Source: a virus | DNA length: 58,117 nt | Direction: 5' to 3' (one strand) | IMG/VR virus record: IMGVR_UViG_3300032271_000996 | Coordinates: 1 to 58,117 of that record | Shown: piece by piece, positions 47,248 to 57,936 of the stretch | Position numbering within the stretch: the first letter of the stretch is position 1 | Layout: each line of letters opens with the position of its first letter | The notes under the pieces: generated by a model | Database searches by the model: none | Told to the model about the DNA's origin: nothing | The model's input: the letters and a program-made list of their open reading frames with translations, nothing else | Made by a program: the position numbers and the translations under genes

Positions 47248-47566
47248 GAGAAGAGAAATCTTCTTATTAGAAGTTAAAGATTTATTACTAAAAGATTCCA
47301 GAAATGGTCCTTTCATTAATGCTTCACCTCTAATTGGTATTAAAATCCAATTACAATGAGTAATAATCCCAGACGACTTATTTAAAGTCATTTGCGGAAT
47401 AATTCGTCTGGCATTATGTCGGGAATGAATTGGATTTTATTACCTCAAAAGTAAAATCCCATTCTTTACCTAAAAATAAAACAAATGGCAGACACAATTT
47501 ATGCGCGTTTGTTATTAAAATTTGCGTAGTTGTGTAATAAAAAAGACCCTTCGAGGGTCTTTTTTA
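47248..47566 (+). ncRNA. Candidate structured non-coding RNA
   Basis: This 319-base stretch has a late-promoter octamer in front and a terminator at its end, but no ORF beyond about 14 codons. It begins with a 6-bp stem closed by a GAAA tetraloop (47249-47264). GGTATTAAAATCCAATT (47336-47352) pairs with 47427-47443 over 17 bases with one mismatch, enclosing CCAGACGA/TCGTCTGG (47369-47376 with 47404-47411). Local alternatives exist: TAATTGG/CCAATTA, GGATTTTA/TAAAATCC and ACACAA/TTGTGT. It matches no RNA family I know. A very small peptide (MADTIYARLLLKFA at about 47486) cannot be ruled out. Confidence 0.45.
47539..47566. terminator. Bidirectional terminator with UUCG loop
   Basis: AAAAAGACCC - TTCG - AGGGTCTTTTTT forms a strong stem with a UUCG tetraloop. 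A runs on the left and T runs on the right allow termination in both directions. It closes the plus-strand late cluster and candidate RNA, and lies just downstream of the minus-strand terminase paralogue. Confidence 0.85.
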
Positions 47567-47590
47567 TTTCTTATTAATAGTGTCAGGAGT

Positions 47591-48496
47591 CTATGTAAAC
47601 TTACATTCAAATTCTTGGTTCCAGGCATCAACACCAACAGTATTAATTATCCGTTCTTTCCATTCCTTATCTTTTCCCGGAATATCATACCATTTGATTA
47701 GAGTTCTTACGAACTGATTCTTACCGTCTTCAGAGTCTTTCCAGATTTTATTGAAGCAATCATCCTGTCGTTTAACTGAAGATGCAATGATGACTTTAAT
47801 GGAGTTATCCCCAGTAAACATAGGAAAAATCTTAAGGAAGAGGTCTTGTGCATCCTTATCTGAAAAAGATGCAAACTCATCAAGATATACAAGGTTAAAA
47901 TTCCAACCCTTAAAACTACTGTAAGTTGTATTATTCATAATAACCCTAGAACCATTCTCCAATTCTAATGTAGACTCATTCCATTTGATAATTTTATGTT
48001 GCATCCATTCTGGAAGATTTTCATAGGCATTCAGTAACATTTGAAAAGCACCACGCCCCATTGCGATTTTGGGGAAAAATATTCCATCATTTACATTATC
48101 ATTAAAGATTATATGATGTAAAACATAGAAAAGGCCGGTTGAAGTTTTACCTGCTACTTGTCTGGGTGCCTTCAAAATATTGAAGCGGTTATTGTGATAT
48201 TTATTGATAAGTTTCTCTTGTGGTTCATATAATTTAATATTAGTCAATCCATCTTTAAGATGTTCAAATTTTACATAATTATTGATGAAATATACTGGGT
48301 CGTCCTTGCACTTTTGTAGTTCTTCAATGTGTTTTCTGGATTTCTTGTATTCATCCGTGGACCAATGGTAATTATCCCATCCACACATTATTGCATTTGC
48401 AAACCAGGAGAGCATTAGGTCTTCGTCGCCACCGTATAGTTCTACAAATTCTTTTGCCCATCGTTGAGCGTTCATATCAGTATTTAAGGGTTTCAT
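47591..48496 (-). CDS. Terminase-like protein: gp17 ATPase domain without nuclease
   Basis: 301 aa. From residue about 65 it aligns along the whole gp17 ATPase domain of this phage: KDDPVYFINNYVKFEHLKDG, FNILKAPRQVAGKTSTGLFY, IIFNDNVN, NAYENLPEWMQHKIIKWNES, TLELENGSRV, FNLVYLDEFASFSD and NQEFECKFT. It stops exactly where gp17's nuclease domain would begin. The Walker A region has one extra residue (PRQVAGKT against PRQVGKS). The first ~60 residues (WAKEFVELYGGDEDLMLSWF, ANAIMCGWDNYHW) are not from gp17. It could be a regulator or decoy of packaging, or a decaying paralogue, though the frame is intact. Confidence 0.75.
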   Translation of the reverse strand: MKPLNTDMNAQRWAKEFVELYGGDEDLMLSWFANAIMCGWDNYHWSTDEYKKSRKHIEELQKCKDDPVYFINNYVKFEHLKDGLTNIKLYEPQEKLINKYHNNRFNILKAPRQVAGKTSTGLFYVLHHIIFNDNVNDGIFFPKIAMGRGAFQMLLNAYENLPEWMQHKIIKWNESTLELENGSRVIMNNTTYSSFKGWNFNLVYLDEFASFSDKDAQDLFLKIFPMFTGDNSIKVIIASSVKRQDDCFNKIWKDSEDGKNQFVRTLIKWYDIPGKDKEWKERIINTVGVDAWNQEFECKFT

Positions 48497-48570
48497 AGTG
48501 TTTGGGTTTGGGGGGTGTTATATATGGTTATGAAAACGGGGATAGTATGAATAGGAAGACTCCGAAGAGA

Positions 48571-49332
48571 TTAAAGAATAGAAGGATTTGGAGCATTTTG
48601 AGTTTTTGGTTTTCTATGCTTCCAATTTTGTTTTCCAGTATTTGCTTCTTTTGTTCGTTGTATTATTTTATCCCTACAAATACCTTCCCCTGAATTTGGA
48701 TTTTTATCTCCAGACCAAGCGCCCCTTTCTATTGCTTTTTGAGAAATTTTAGCTCTAACTTCTTTGTCGTCCATAGGATTTCCATAATCGTTTCTATGTC
48801 TTATTTTAACTTTCATTTCATCTAATGATTTTCTAATCCAAACTAATCCACATCCCATAATAGTTTTTATTTCCCTTAAGGTTTTGCCTTCTTTATAGAG
48901 CTTTGCAATTTGTTCTGGAGGATAATTATTTCTTAAATCATTTATTTTCTTCTCATTTAATACTTTTAAATGAGTTTTTTCTTTCATTATTTTGCTATGC
49001 TTTGGTCTCTTCTTTCCTCTACGTATATCTCCCATTTTTTTCCTTTGTTCTTCTGTATAAACATATCCAGAGGGACCATCCCCACCATCAGTTAAATTAT
49101 AGAGAATACCAGTTTTTAAATCCTTTCTACCAAAGATAGCAATCATATAAATTTCGTGTTTGAATGCTTCTTCTTCTGTAAGATTTTTCTTCAGAAACAA
49201 AATCCTATTTTTTGAAGGCACATAGGCACTATGTCGTCTTCTATCATATGCCCTTTTTCCCTTCCCTTTACCAATATAGTAAGGAGAACCATCTTCTCTC
49301 AAATAAGCATAGGTATAATATACATTTTTCAT
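48571..49332 (-). CDS. Free-standing GIY-YIG homing endonuclease
   Basis: 253 aa. The N-terminus carries the GIY-YIG fold: 'VYYTYAYLREDGSPYYIGKG' (YxY...YIGKG), the Arg of KGKRAYDRRRH, and 'EAFKHEIYMIAIFG' with the catalytic Glu. C-terminal DNA-binding modules follow: 'YTEEQRKKMGDIRRGKKRPK' is NUMOD3-like and 'IAKLYKEGKTLREIKTIMG' is helix-turn-helix-like. Family members nick DNA at specific sites to spread themselves or nearby introns. It sits between psbA and the terminase paralogue with its own late promoter (49361-49368), in the manner of T4 seg genes. Confidence 0.85.
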   Translation of the reverse strand: MKNVYYTYAYLREDGSPYYIGKGKGKRAYDRRRHSAYVPSKNRILFLKKNLTEEEAFKHEIYMIAIFGRKDLKTGILYNLTDGGDGPSGYVYTEEQRKKMGDIRRGKKRPKHSKIMKEKTHLKVLNEKKINDLRNNYPPEQIAKLYKEGKTLREIKTIMGCGLVWIRKSLDEMKVKIRHRNDYGNPMDDKEVRAKISQKAIERGAWSGDKNPNSGEGICRDKIIQRTKEANTGKQNWKHRKPKTQNAPNPSIL

Positions 49333-49360
49333 TACTTCTACTCCAAAGTTAGTCCTATAC

Positions 49361-49368
49361 TATTTATA
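49361..49368 (-). promoter_or_regulatory. Late promoter TATAAATA for the GIY-YIG gene
   Basis: Exact TATAAATA on the minus strand, 28 bases before the ATG at 49332 and immediately downstream of the psbA terminator. Confidence 0.65.
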
Positions 49369-49391
49369 AAAAAGGAACTCCAAAGAGTTCC
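49368..49391 (-). terminator. psbA: psbA terminator
   Basis: On the minus strand GGAACTC-TTTG-GAGTTCC is followed by six T residues, about 30 bases after the psbA stop. It is a textbook intrinsic terminator. It directly abuts the late promoter of the endonuclease gene. Confidence 0.9.
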
Positions 49392-49420
49392 CTTTATTAT
49401 ACCAGTATTAGGTTTTTATA

Positions 49421-53400
<3,980 letters not shown>

Positions 53401-53516
53401 ATTTGAAAAAAAGGTAACAAATATTCGCGGGGACGAATGTGATTATTATTTCTTCTCACCCCCAGAGAAGATATGAGAGACGTATTTAACGTGCAAAGTC
53501 TCGGTAAGCGCGGGCA

Positions 53517-53542
53517 GCAAGTTAGGATTTCCTGACTTGCTT
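53517..53542 (-). promoter_or_regulatory. psbA: 5' leader hairpin of psbA
   Basis: An inverted repeat AGCAAGT...ACTTGCT with inner AGGA/TCCT lies exactly where the psbA transcript should begin. It would fold at the 5' end of the message and could protect it from decay. The remaining leader (53401-53516) shows no ORF and no clear Shine-Dalgarno sequence. Confidence 0.5.
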
Positions 53543-53548
53543 ATGTAT

Positions 53549-53577
53549 ATAGTAGCATTGTTTTAAGGTTTTGTCAA
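53549..53577 (-). promoter_or_regulatory. psbA: psbA promoter, host sigma70 type
   Basis: Minus strand TTGACA (53577-53572), a 17-base spacer, then TACTAT (53554-53549): a near-consensus sigma70 promoter unlike the late octamers elsewhere. It lies about 150 bases before the psbA ATG, so the message has a long leader. Confidence 0.75.
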
Positions 53578-53591
53578 GGGGTCTGGGCCAG

Positions 53592-53873
53592 TTAAGAAAG
53601 TGTCCCATTCCTATTAAATTTAAAATTGAGATGATTACTTTCATCATCAATAAAGTTAATAAAAAGACTATCAACCTTACACATTTTTAAAATTTTATCT
53701 GCACATTCTAAAACCAATGCCAGTTTATACTCACAGTTTCTTATGTTAATAAAGACCGAATCAATTCTTTTGCTATCACCCTTAAGACGCCTAATTTCTT
53801 TCACTAAGGCTATAATAAAATCAAAATAGTGATCATATCTTGAGAATGCTTGTTCAAATGTTCTTTCTTTCAT
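53592..53873 (-). CDS. Hypothetical protein
   Basis: 93 aa, MKERTFEQAFSRYDHYFDFI..., with a helical N-terminal half and Asn-rich C-terminus (DDESNHLNFKFNRNGTLS). Not recognised. Overlaps the upstream gene by four bases (ATGA). It is the last gene of a run of overlapping small minus-strand genes that ends before the psbA promoter. Confidence 0.55.
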   Translation of the reverse strand: MKERTFEQAFSRYDHYFDFIIALVKEIRRLKGDSKRIDSVFINIRNCEYKLALVLECADKILKMCKVDSLFINFIDDESNHLNFKFNRNGTLS

Positions 53874-54178
53874 TTCGTATTTTTAAACATTTCAGGAAAC
53901 TCTTCTGGTTTTAATTCCACTACATTACACTCGGAAACATTTTCGGGCTCCTCTAAGTAAAAATATTCAAACAATAGATCAGTCGGGCTATCTGCAAAAT
54001 AATCACCAAAGGCTTTAGGTGTACTTAAATCATCATAATCGTGCTGATTTGCATTAAACCCAATATAAAAAGTAACTTTATAAACGCGCATATCTTTGCG
54101 AGATTCTTTATGAATTTCAATATCTGTTTGAAGTTGTGTAAGCTCTTCAAAGGAGAGTTTGCTCAAATCAATTTTCAT
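53870..54178 (-). CDS. Hypothetical acidic protein
   Basis: 102 aa from the ATG at 54178 (MKIDLSKLSFEELTQLQTDI), chosen because a GGAG lies ten bases upstream; another ATG at 54196 is possible. 'DYDDLSTPKAFGDYFADSPT' follows. It overlaps the upstream gene by 11 bases. No family recognised. Confidence 0.5.
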   Translation of the reverse strand: MKIDLSKLSFEELTQLQTDIEIHKESRKDMRVYKVTFYIGFNANQHDYDDLSTPKAFGDYFADSPTDLLFEYFYLEEPENVSECNVVELKPEEFPEMFKNTK

Positions 54179-54533
54179 CGTGGGTGTTCTCCACATTATA
54201 ATTTAAATTATTCAATCGTTCTTCTCCATTGAGACGACACCTCATAAAATATCTTTCAACTCCCTTTAAAAATTCAAGAGTATTGTCGTCGTTTTTATAT
54301 TTATACTTATCTGTAATATCTCCAATAAGACGGTAAACTCGTTCGAGTAAAAAAGTTCTTTCAATAGTTGCCGAGTTGGTTTTGGGCGCATCTCGAAGTT
54401 CTGTGCTTAAATGATCAAGCAAATATTTCGGGTCATCAATACTTTCTAAATCTCTACAAAATTTCTCATAGGTAAATAAATTGTCTAGTTCTCTTAACGG
54501 AAGCTCTTCTGGGCTAAAAAAATCAATTTTCAT
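54168..54533 (-). CDS. Hypothetical protein
   Basis: 121 aa from the ATG at 54533 (MKIDFFSPEELPLRELDNLF), preferred over an ATG four codons earlier because GAGGA stands six bases before it. Helical, with 'IERTFLLERVYRLIGDITDK' and 'FLKGVERYFMRCRLNGEERL'. Its opening MKID resembles the following gene. Not recognised. Confidence 0.5.
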   Translation of the reverse strand: MKIDFFSPEELPLRELDNLFTYEKFCRDLESIDDPKYLLDHLSTELRDAPKTNSATIERTFLLERVYRLIGDITDKYKYKNDDNTLEFLKGVERYFMRCRLNGEERLNNLNYNVENTHDEN

Positions 54534-54541
54534 AAGATTCC

Positions 54542-54712
54542 TCATTCTTTAGTGTATTCTAAACCAATCATAGTCCGACGAGCGATAATTGCATCAAAAA
54601 CCTGACCAAGGCTATTCTCTCGCCCGCAGTAGTCATCAATACCATCGGGCCCATCATACAATGACCATTCATAAGAATCTGTTTCTGGTATGTAACATAT
54701 TTCAATGTTCAT
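54542..54712 (-). CDS. Small hypothetical protein (56 aa)
   Basis: An ATG at 54712 opens MNIEICYIPETDSYEWSLYD, then 'GPDGIDDYCGRENSLGQVFD', ending IGLEYTKE. The stop lies nine bases before the preferred ATG of the next gene, fitting the tight packing of this cluster. Composition is like its neighbours. No family recognised. Confidence 0.5.
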   Translation of the reverse strand: MNIEICYIPETDSYEWSLYDGPDGIDDYCGRENSLGQVFDAIIARRTMIGLEYTKE

Positions 54713-54772
54713 ATTATTAAAAATTGTAGTTTACAGGAAAATAATAAGAGTTTCTAACCGATTAAATTATGA

Positions 54773-55174
54773 TCATAAGTCCAAAAGAAACTCAAATGCC
54801 CTCTTAGTTTGAATAATTTCTCTAGTTGAACTTGTATTGTTTTCAACCCAGTAGCGAACCCAAGAATCCTCATCTTTTGCAAGAATGATTAGAGTTTCTG
54901 GTGGTGTGTTGGAGTTTTGAGCAACCCCCAAGCGAACACACCAATCCTTATCTTTTGCAAGAATGATTAGAGTTTCTTGTGGTGTGTTGGAGTTTTCGGC
55001 AACCCTACAGCGAACCCACCGTTCCTCATCTTTTGCAAGAATGATTAGAGTTTCTGGTGGTGTGTTTGAGTTATTGGCAACCCTATAACGAACATTCACA
55101 TTTTTATCTTTTGCAAGAATGATTAGAGTTTCTTGTGGTGTGTCAGCACTTAATGCTAAATCAAATTTGTCCAT
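54773..55174 (-). CDS. LRV/HEAT-like repeat protein A
   Basis: 133 aa made of four 26-residue repeats of the form TPxETLIILAKDxxxxVRxxVAxNSN plus a helical cap (STREIIQTKRAFEFLLDL). The pattern matches leucine-rich-repeat-variant or short HEAT-like solenoids, which bind other macromolecules. The DNA shows the repeat with a 78-bp period. A paralogue with the same cap lies at 55748-56158. Function unknown. Confidence 0.7.
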   Translation of the reverse strand: MDKFDLALSADTPQETLIILAKDKNVNVRYRVANNSNTPPETLIILAKDEERWVRCRVAENSNTPQETLIILAKDKDWCVRLGVAQNSNTPPETLIILAKDEDSWVRYWVENNTSSTREIIQTKRAFEFLLDL

Positions 55175-55180
55175 AATAAA

Positions 55181-55411
55181 TTATTTGGTCCAAGAATGTC
55201 CAATAAAATCAATAGAAAGATCAAATTTCCAAAAGCATAACAAAAAACTTAAAAAGGGATTTTGACTAATTTGAATTTGCAGAAAATAAACGGGAGTTTT
55301 GCTATACCCAACTGAAATCTGTAGAAACGAACGACGACGAATTTCCAAAATCCCGAGGTTAAAACAAACTCCATAGTCATCAGTTCTGTTAAATTTAAAT
55401 AGTTTCATCAA
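55181..55411 (-). CDS. Hypothetical protein, conserved in cyanophages
   Basis: 76 aa: MMKLFKFNRTDDYGVCFNLG, then 'ILEIRRRSFLQISVGYSKTP', 'LLCFWKFDLSIDFIGHSW'. It is rich in aromatic and hydrophobic residues, with a possible weak membrane segment. I recall similar short proteins ('FxRTxxFGxxFNL') in cyanophages without a known role. It overlaps the upstream 118-aa gene. Confidence 0.5.
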   Translation of the reverse strand: MMKLFKFNRTDDYGVCFNLGILEIRRRSFLQISVGYSKTPVYFLQIQISQNPFLSFLLCFWKFDLSIDFIGHSWTK

Positions 55412-55751
55412 TCAAATCTCCAAGATCTTCAAAGAAATTTTCATTCAATGGAACACAATCATCTAGATTGATGTTTGCAGTCACTTTTATCAAATCCTCT
55501 AAAAACTCTTTAGGATAGGTATCATCATCATTCAAATCATACCAGAAAGTTAAATAGCATTGTTCAAAAGGATCATCATCATTTAAAAGAACATAATTCT
55601 TCTGATTATCGGGAAACCATACAAGGTCCATCCAAGTATGAAAATTATAATAAATTGATGTCCATCCAGTCATCCAACAAAGTTCAATCCAATAATTCCA
55701 CCAATTTAATTTAATCTTATCAGATGCTCTAATGAATCTTGAAAATGTCAT
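55395..55751 (-). CDS. Hypothetical aromatic-rich protein
   Basis: 118 aa: MTFSRFIRASDKIKLNWWNY, 'WIELCWMTGWTSIYYNFHTW', with an acidic C-terminus ('NENFFEDLGDLIDETI'). Unusually rich in Trp and Tyr. Its start overlaps the stop of the LRV-like gene upstream by four bases (ATGA), and its end overlaps the 76-aa gene. No family recognised. Confidence 0.5.
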   Translation of the reverse strand: MTFSRFIRASDKIKLNWWNYWIELCWMTGWTSIYYNFHTWMDLVWFPDNQKNYVLLNDDDPFEQCYLTFWYDLNDDDTYPKEFLEDLIKVTANINLDDCVPLNENFFEDLGDLIDETI

Positions 55752-56158
55752 AGTTTTGCGTACTCAAGAAAAAAGTTATGTGCTCTTACGGTTTGAATAA
55801 TTTCTCTGGTTGAATTAGGATTGTTTTCAACGTTATCGCGAACATCAAAAACCTTATCTTTCGCGAGAATGATTAGGGCTTCTGGTGGTGTGTTGGAGTT
55901 TTTGGCAACCCAATAGCGAACACCAGAATCCTTATCTTTTGCAAGAACAATTAGAGTTTCTGGTGGTGTGTTGGAGTTTTTGGCAACACACAAGCGAACA
56001 TCCCAATCCTCATCTTTTGCAAGAATGATTAGGGCTTCTGGTGGTGTGTTGTAGTTTTGGGCAACCCTACAGCGAACATAAGAATTCTCATCTTTTGCAA
56101 GATTGATTAGAGCTTCTTTTGGAGTGTTGGGGTCTATACTTTCGCTAAATTGACTCAT
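55748..56158 (-). CDS. LRV/HEAT-like repeat protein B
   Basis: 136 aa, paralogue of repeat protein A. Four 26-residue units TPxEALIxLAKDxxxxVRxxVAxNxN end in NPNSTREIIQTVRAHNFFLE, matching the cap of protein A. The variable positions in each unit (e.g. EDWD, KDSG, KVFD) are surface positions that could set binding specificity. Overlaps genes on both sides by four bases. Function unknown. Confidence 0.7.
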   Translation of the reverse strand: MSQFSESIDPNTPKEALINLAKDENSYVRCRVAQNYNTPPEALIILAKDEDWDVRLCVAKNSNTPPETLIVLAKDKDSGVRYWVAKNSNTPPEALIILAKDKVFDVRDNVENNPNSTREIIQTVRAHNFFLEYAKL

Positions 56159-56526
56159 AATGTCTCTGGAATGTGATGTTTAAGTTTCATTAACAATTCA
56201 TACTCAGCACCCGAACCTTTATCTGCAACCGATGCCTCATAAAAATCAATTGCCTCATTGTGATACTCAAAAGAATGAGAAGTCCCGGTTGTTACATTAT
56301 TTACAATGAATCTAATGTTATCATCGGGAGTGTCTTTCTCAAGTTCAACATCTTGAGGTAAAGGGGAAATACTAAGGAATAGAACTTCCTTGACTTTAAG
56401 TTCTTTAGCAGTCTTGGCTTCTAATTCTAGAAGACTCTTTTTAACGAGGTTCAGTGGACCTGGTACAATTCCTCTTCCCACAACTCCACCATCAGTAGAA
56501 TAGTGAATCAAATAAGTTGTTGACAT
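56155..56526 (-). CDS. Hypothetical protein
   Basis: 123 aa from the ATG at 56526 (MSTTYLIHYSTDGGVVGRGI); the open frame also includes a TTG three codons earlier. 'NVTTGTSHSFEYHNEAIDFY' and 'GSGAEYELLMKLKHHIPETL' follow. It lies two bases after the 66-aa gene and overlaps the LRV-like gene by four. Not recognised. Confidence 0.55.
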   Translation of the reverse strand: MSTTYLIHYSTDGGVVGRGIVPGPLNLVKKSLLELEAKTAKELKVKEVLFLSISPLPQDVELEKDTPDDNIRFIVNNVTTGTSHSFEYHNEAIDFYEASVADKGSGAEYELLMKLKHHIPETL

Positions 56527-56528
56527 AA

Positions 56529-56729
56529 TCACCAAAGATAAATTGCATCAGTATCGCCATCTTTATCATCTTCGTGAGGACCATAATACCAGGCACTATT
56601 GATATTTAACTTTAGTTTAACATCTTCAACGTGTGTAACATCGCTGAGACCACCTTCATAACCAGGAATTACTACCATAGTGTCATCGGGATAATCAAAC
56701 ATCATTTCAATCAATTCGGCTTTTGTCAT
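56529..56729 (-). CDS. Small conserved phage protein
   Basis: 66 aa: MTKAELIEMMFDYPDDTMVV, then 'IPGYEGGLSDVTHVEDVKLK', ending GDTDAIYLW. The pattern 'MTKxELIxxLxxxPDDxxVxVxGYEGGxxDV' is common in small phage and bacterial proteins of unknown function. It is the first gene of the minus-strand run and sits 24 bases after the repeat/promoter at 56754-56799. Confidence 0.6.
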   Translation of the reverse strand: MTKAELIEMMFDYPDDTMVVIPGYEGGLSDVTHVEDVKLKLNINSAWYYGPHEDDKDGDTDAIYLW

Positions 56730-56753
56730 TTTGGGGTTGGTGAACTATGCGAG

Positions 56754-56799
56754 TATTATGAACCAATTTTCAGATTAATGGAGAAATGGTGGACAGTTT
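56754..56799 (-). repeat. 46-bp repeat copy 1, candidate early promoter
   Basis: Matches 57891-57936 at 42 of 46 positions. On the minus strand it ends TTCATAATA, a -10-like box 24 bases before the ATG of the 66-aa gene. Copy 2 has nearly the same spacing to its gene, which supports a promoter or operator role. Confidence 0.6.
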
Positions 56800-56823
56800 G
56801 AAAACTGACTCGAACGATTTTTT

Positions 56824-56831
56824 AATAAATA
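56824..56831 (+). promoter_or_regulatory. Late promoter (AATAAATA)
   Basis: AATAAATA on the plus strand, 22 bases before the ATG of the MKTFEEF gene at 56854. This is the same spacing as for the kinase gene at 45823. Confidence 0.5.
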
Positions 56832-56853
56832 CTTCAACTAACATTTAAATGTA

Positions 56854-57543
56854 ATGAAAACTTTTGAAGAGTTTATTTCGGAAAGGTATTACTCACCTAA
56901 TACAAAACTTCCAGGTTCTGGTAAAACTCCAGTAGAAAAAGCCGTTAATAGGAATAAACAAAGAAATGATAATATTGGACCAAATTCAGATATTGTAAGA
57001 GCAGTAAAGCACAAGTCATTGATACCAAAAGTAAAACATGGAGCCGATAACAAAAATTACAATCCACATTCAAATCATCCTGATGTAGATATAGATGCTC
57101 ATAAAGACCATTATATGACTGTTCATCATCATCCTTCTGGAATTAGTTTTAATGCAACAAAATCAGCAGATGGTATTCATAGTGTTGAATGGGAACATGG
57201 TAGAAATACGCGGAACATGAGACCTAGTGAAAGAGTTAGATTGGCAAAAACTGCTAAGCACGTATGGGATAATCACGTTGTTACAAATATTCCGCACAAT
57301 TCAATAATTCATAATCGCCCATATTTTGATATTAAAAGAAGTACCGGTGAGGAAAGAAATAAGAGAGCAGAGATTTATCAAAATAGAGGAGGATTTGGAC
57401 CAATGGATAAACATGGAGATCAATTTGGTTTTGTGGGTCGCCCTCTTTCACCTAAACAAAAAGCAAAAGGTAAAAAGCAAGTTCAACCAAGAAATCCAGA
57501 AGAGGTTAAAAAATCTGTCAATTGGGACGGACCAATGTTGTAA
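56854..57543 (+). CDS. Protein with capsid-targeting-like N-terminus
   Basis: 229 aa. Starts MKTFEEFISERYYSPNTKLP, the fourth copy of the MKTFxEF opening, here with Arg after the FISE site. The body is His- and Asn-rich (YNPHSNHPDVDIDAHKDH, YMTVHHHPSG) and ends with a basic region ('NKRAEIYQNRGGFGPMDK', 'VGRPLSPKQKAKGKKQ') that I recall from other cyanophage proteins. No enzyme motif recognised. A lone late gene amid minus-strand genes, with its own late promoter. Confidence 0.65.
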   Translation: MKTFEEFISERYYSPNTKLPGSGKTPVEKAVNRNKQRNDNIGPNSDIVRAVKHKSLIPKVKHGADNKNYNPHSNHPDVDIDAHKDHYMTVHHHPSGISFNATKSADGIHSVEWEHGRNTRNMRPSERVRLAKTAKHVWDNHVVTNIPHNSIIHNRPYFDIKRSTGEERNKRAEIYQNRGGFGPMDKHGDQFGFVGRPLSPKQKAKGKKQVQPRNPEEVKKSVNWDGPML

Positions 57544-57559
57544 TGATTAATAGGAAAGT

Positions 57560-57868
57560 TTATTGATTGGAGATCTGTTTAGATAATCTCTTAAGTTTGG
57601 CTTTTCGTTTTTGTAATCTCTCCATCCGAAGCGAATATTCTGCATCTGATTCAATTCTCTCGTAGTATAGAGAAGTTCCATGACCAGATGGCCCGCCAAA
57701 TCCAATACCAAGATATTTGATTCCAGTTGAATCGGGTTCATCGGTATCTGGATTTCTTAGTGTTTGAGACCACTCTTTTAGATGTTGAAGTCTTTCAAAC
57801 AATTCATCAAAAGTTCCTTCTAGGGCATCAATTTCAAGACCAAACTCTTTCAATGTTAGCTTTTGCAT
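57560..57868 (-). CDS. Hypothetical protein with coiled-coil C-terminus
   Basis: 102 aa: MQKLTLKEFGLEIDALEGTF, 'DELFERLQHLKEWSQTLRNP', 'GIGFGGPSGHGTSLYYE', and a basic coiled coil at the end (MERLQKRKAKLKRLSKQ). Not recognised. Convergent with the MKTFEEF gene; the 16-base gap shows no terminator. The 46-bp repeat copy 2 lies just upstream. Confidence 0.55.
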   Translation of the reverse strand: MQKLTLKEFGLEIDALEGTFDELFERLQHLKEWSQTLRNPDTDEPDSTGIKYLGIGFGGPSGHGTSLYYERIESDAEYSLRMERLQKRKAKLKRLSKQISNQ

Positions 57869-57890
57869 AGTTTGTTTTATAAGGCTTTCT

Positions 57891-57936
57891 TATTATGAAC
57901 CAATTTTCTGATTAATGTGAAAATGGTGGACAGTTT
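57891..57936 (-). repeat. 46-bp repeat copy 2, candidate early promoter
   Basis: Second copy of the repeat at 56754-56799, ending TTCATAATA on the minus strand, 22 bases before the ATG at 57868. Confidence 0.6.

Noticed and set aside
48502-48693. 63-aa plus-strand ORF between the terminase paralogue and the endonuclease
   Set aside because: Mostly antisense to the end of the GIY-YIG gene, with no supporting signals.
54773-56158. CRISPR-like spaced repeats
   Set aside because: The 78-bp periodic repeats lie within open frames and keep reading frame; they code for protein repeats.
56914-56940. P-loop-like GSGKT in the 56854 gene
   Set aside because: No Walker B or nucleotide-binding fold follows, and the region is low complexity; the match is by chance.
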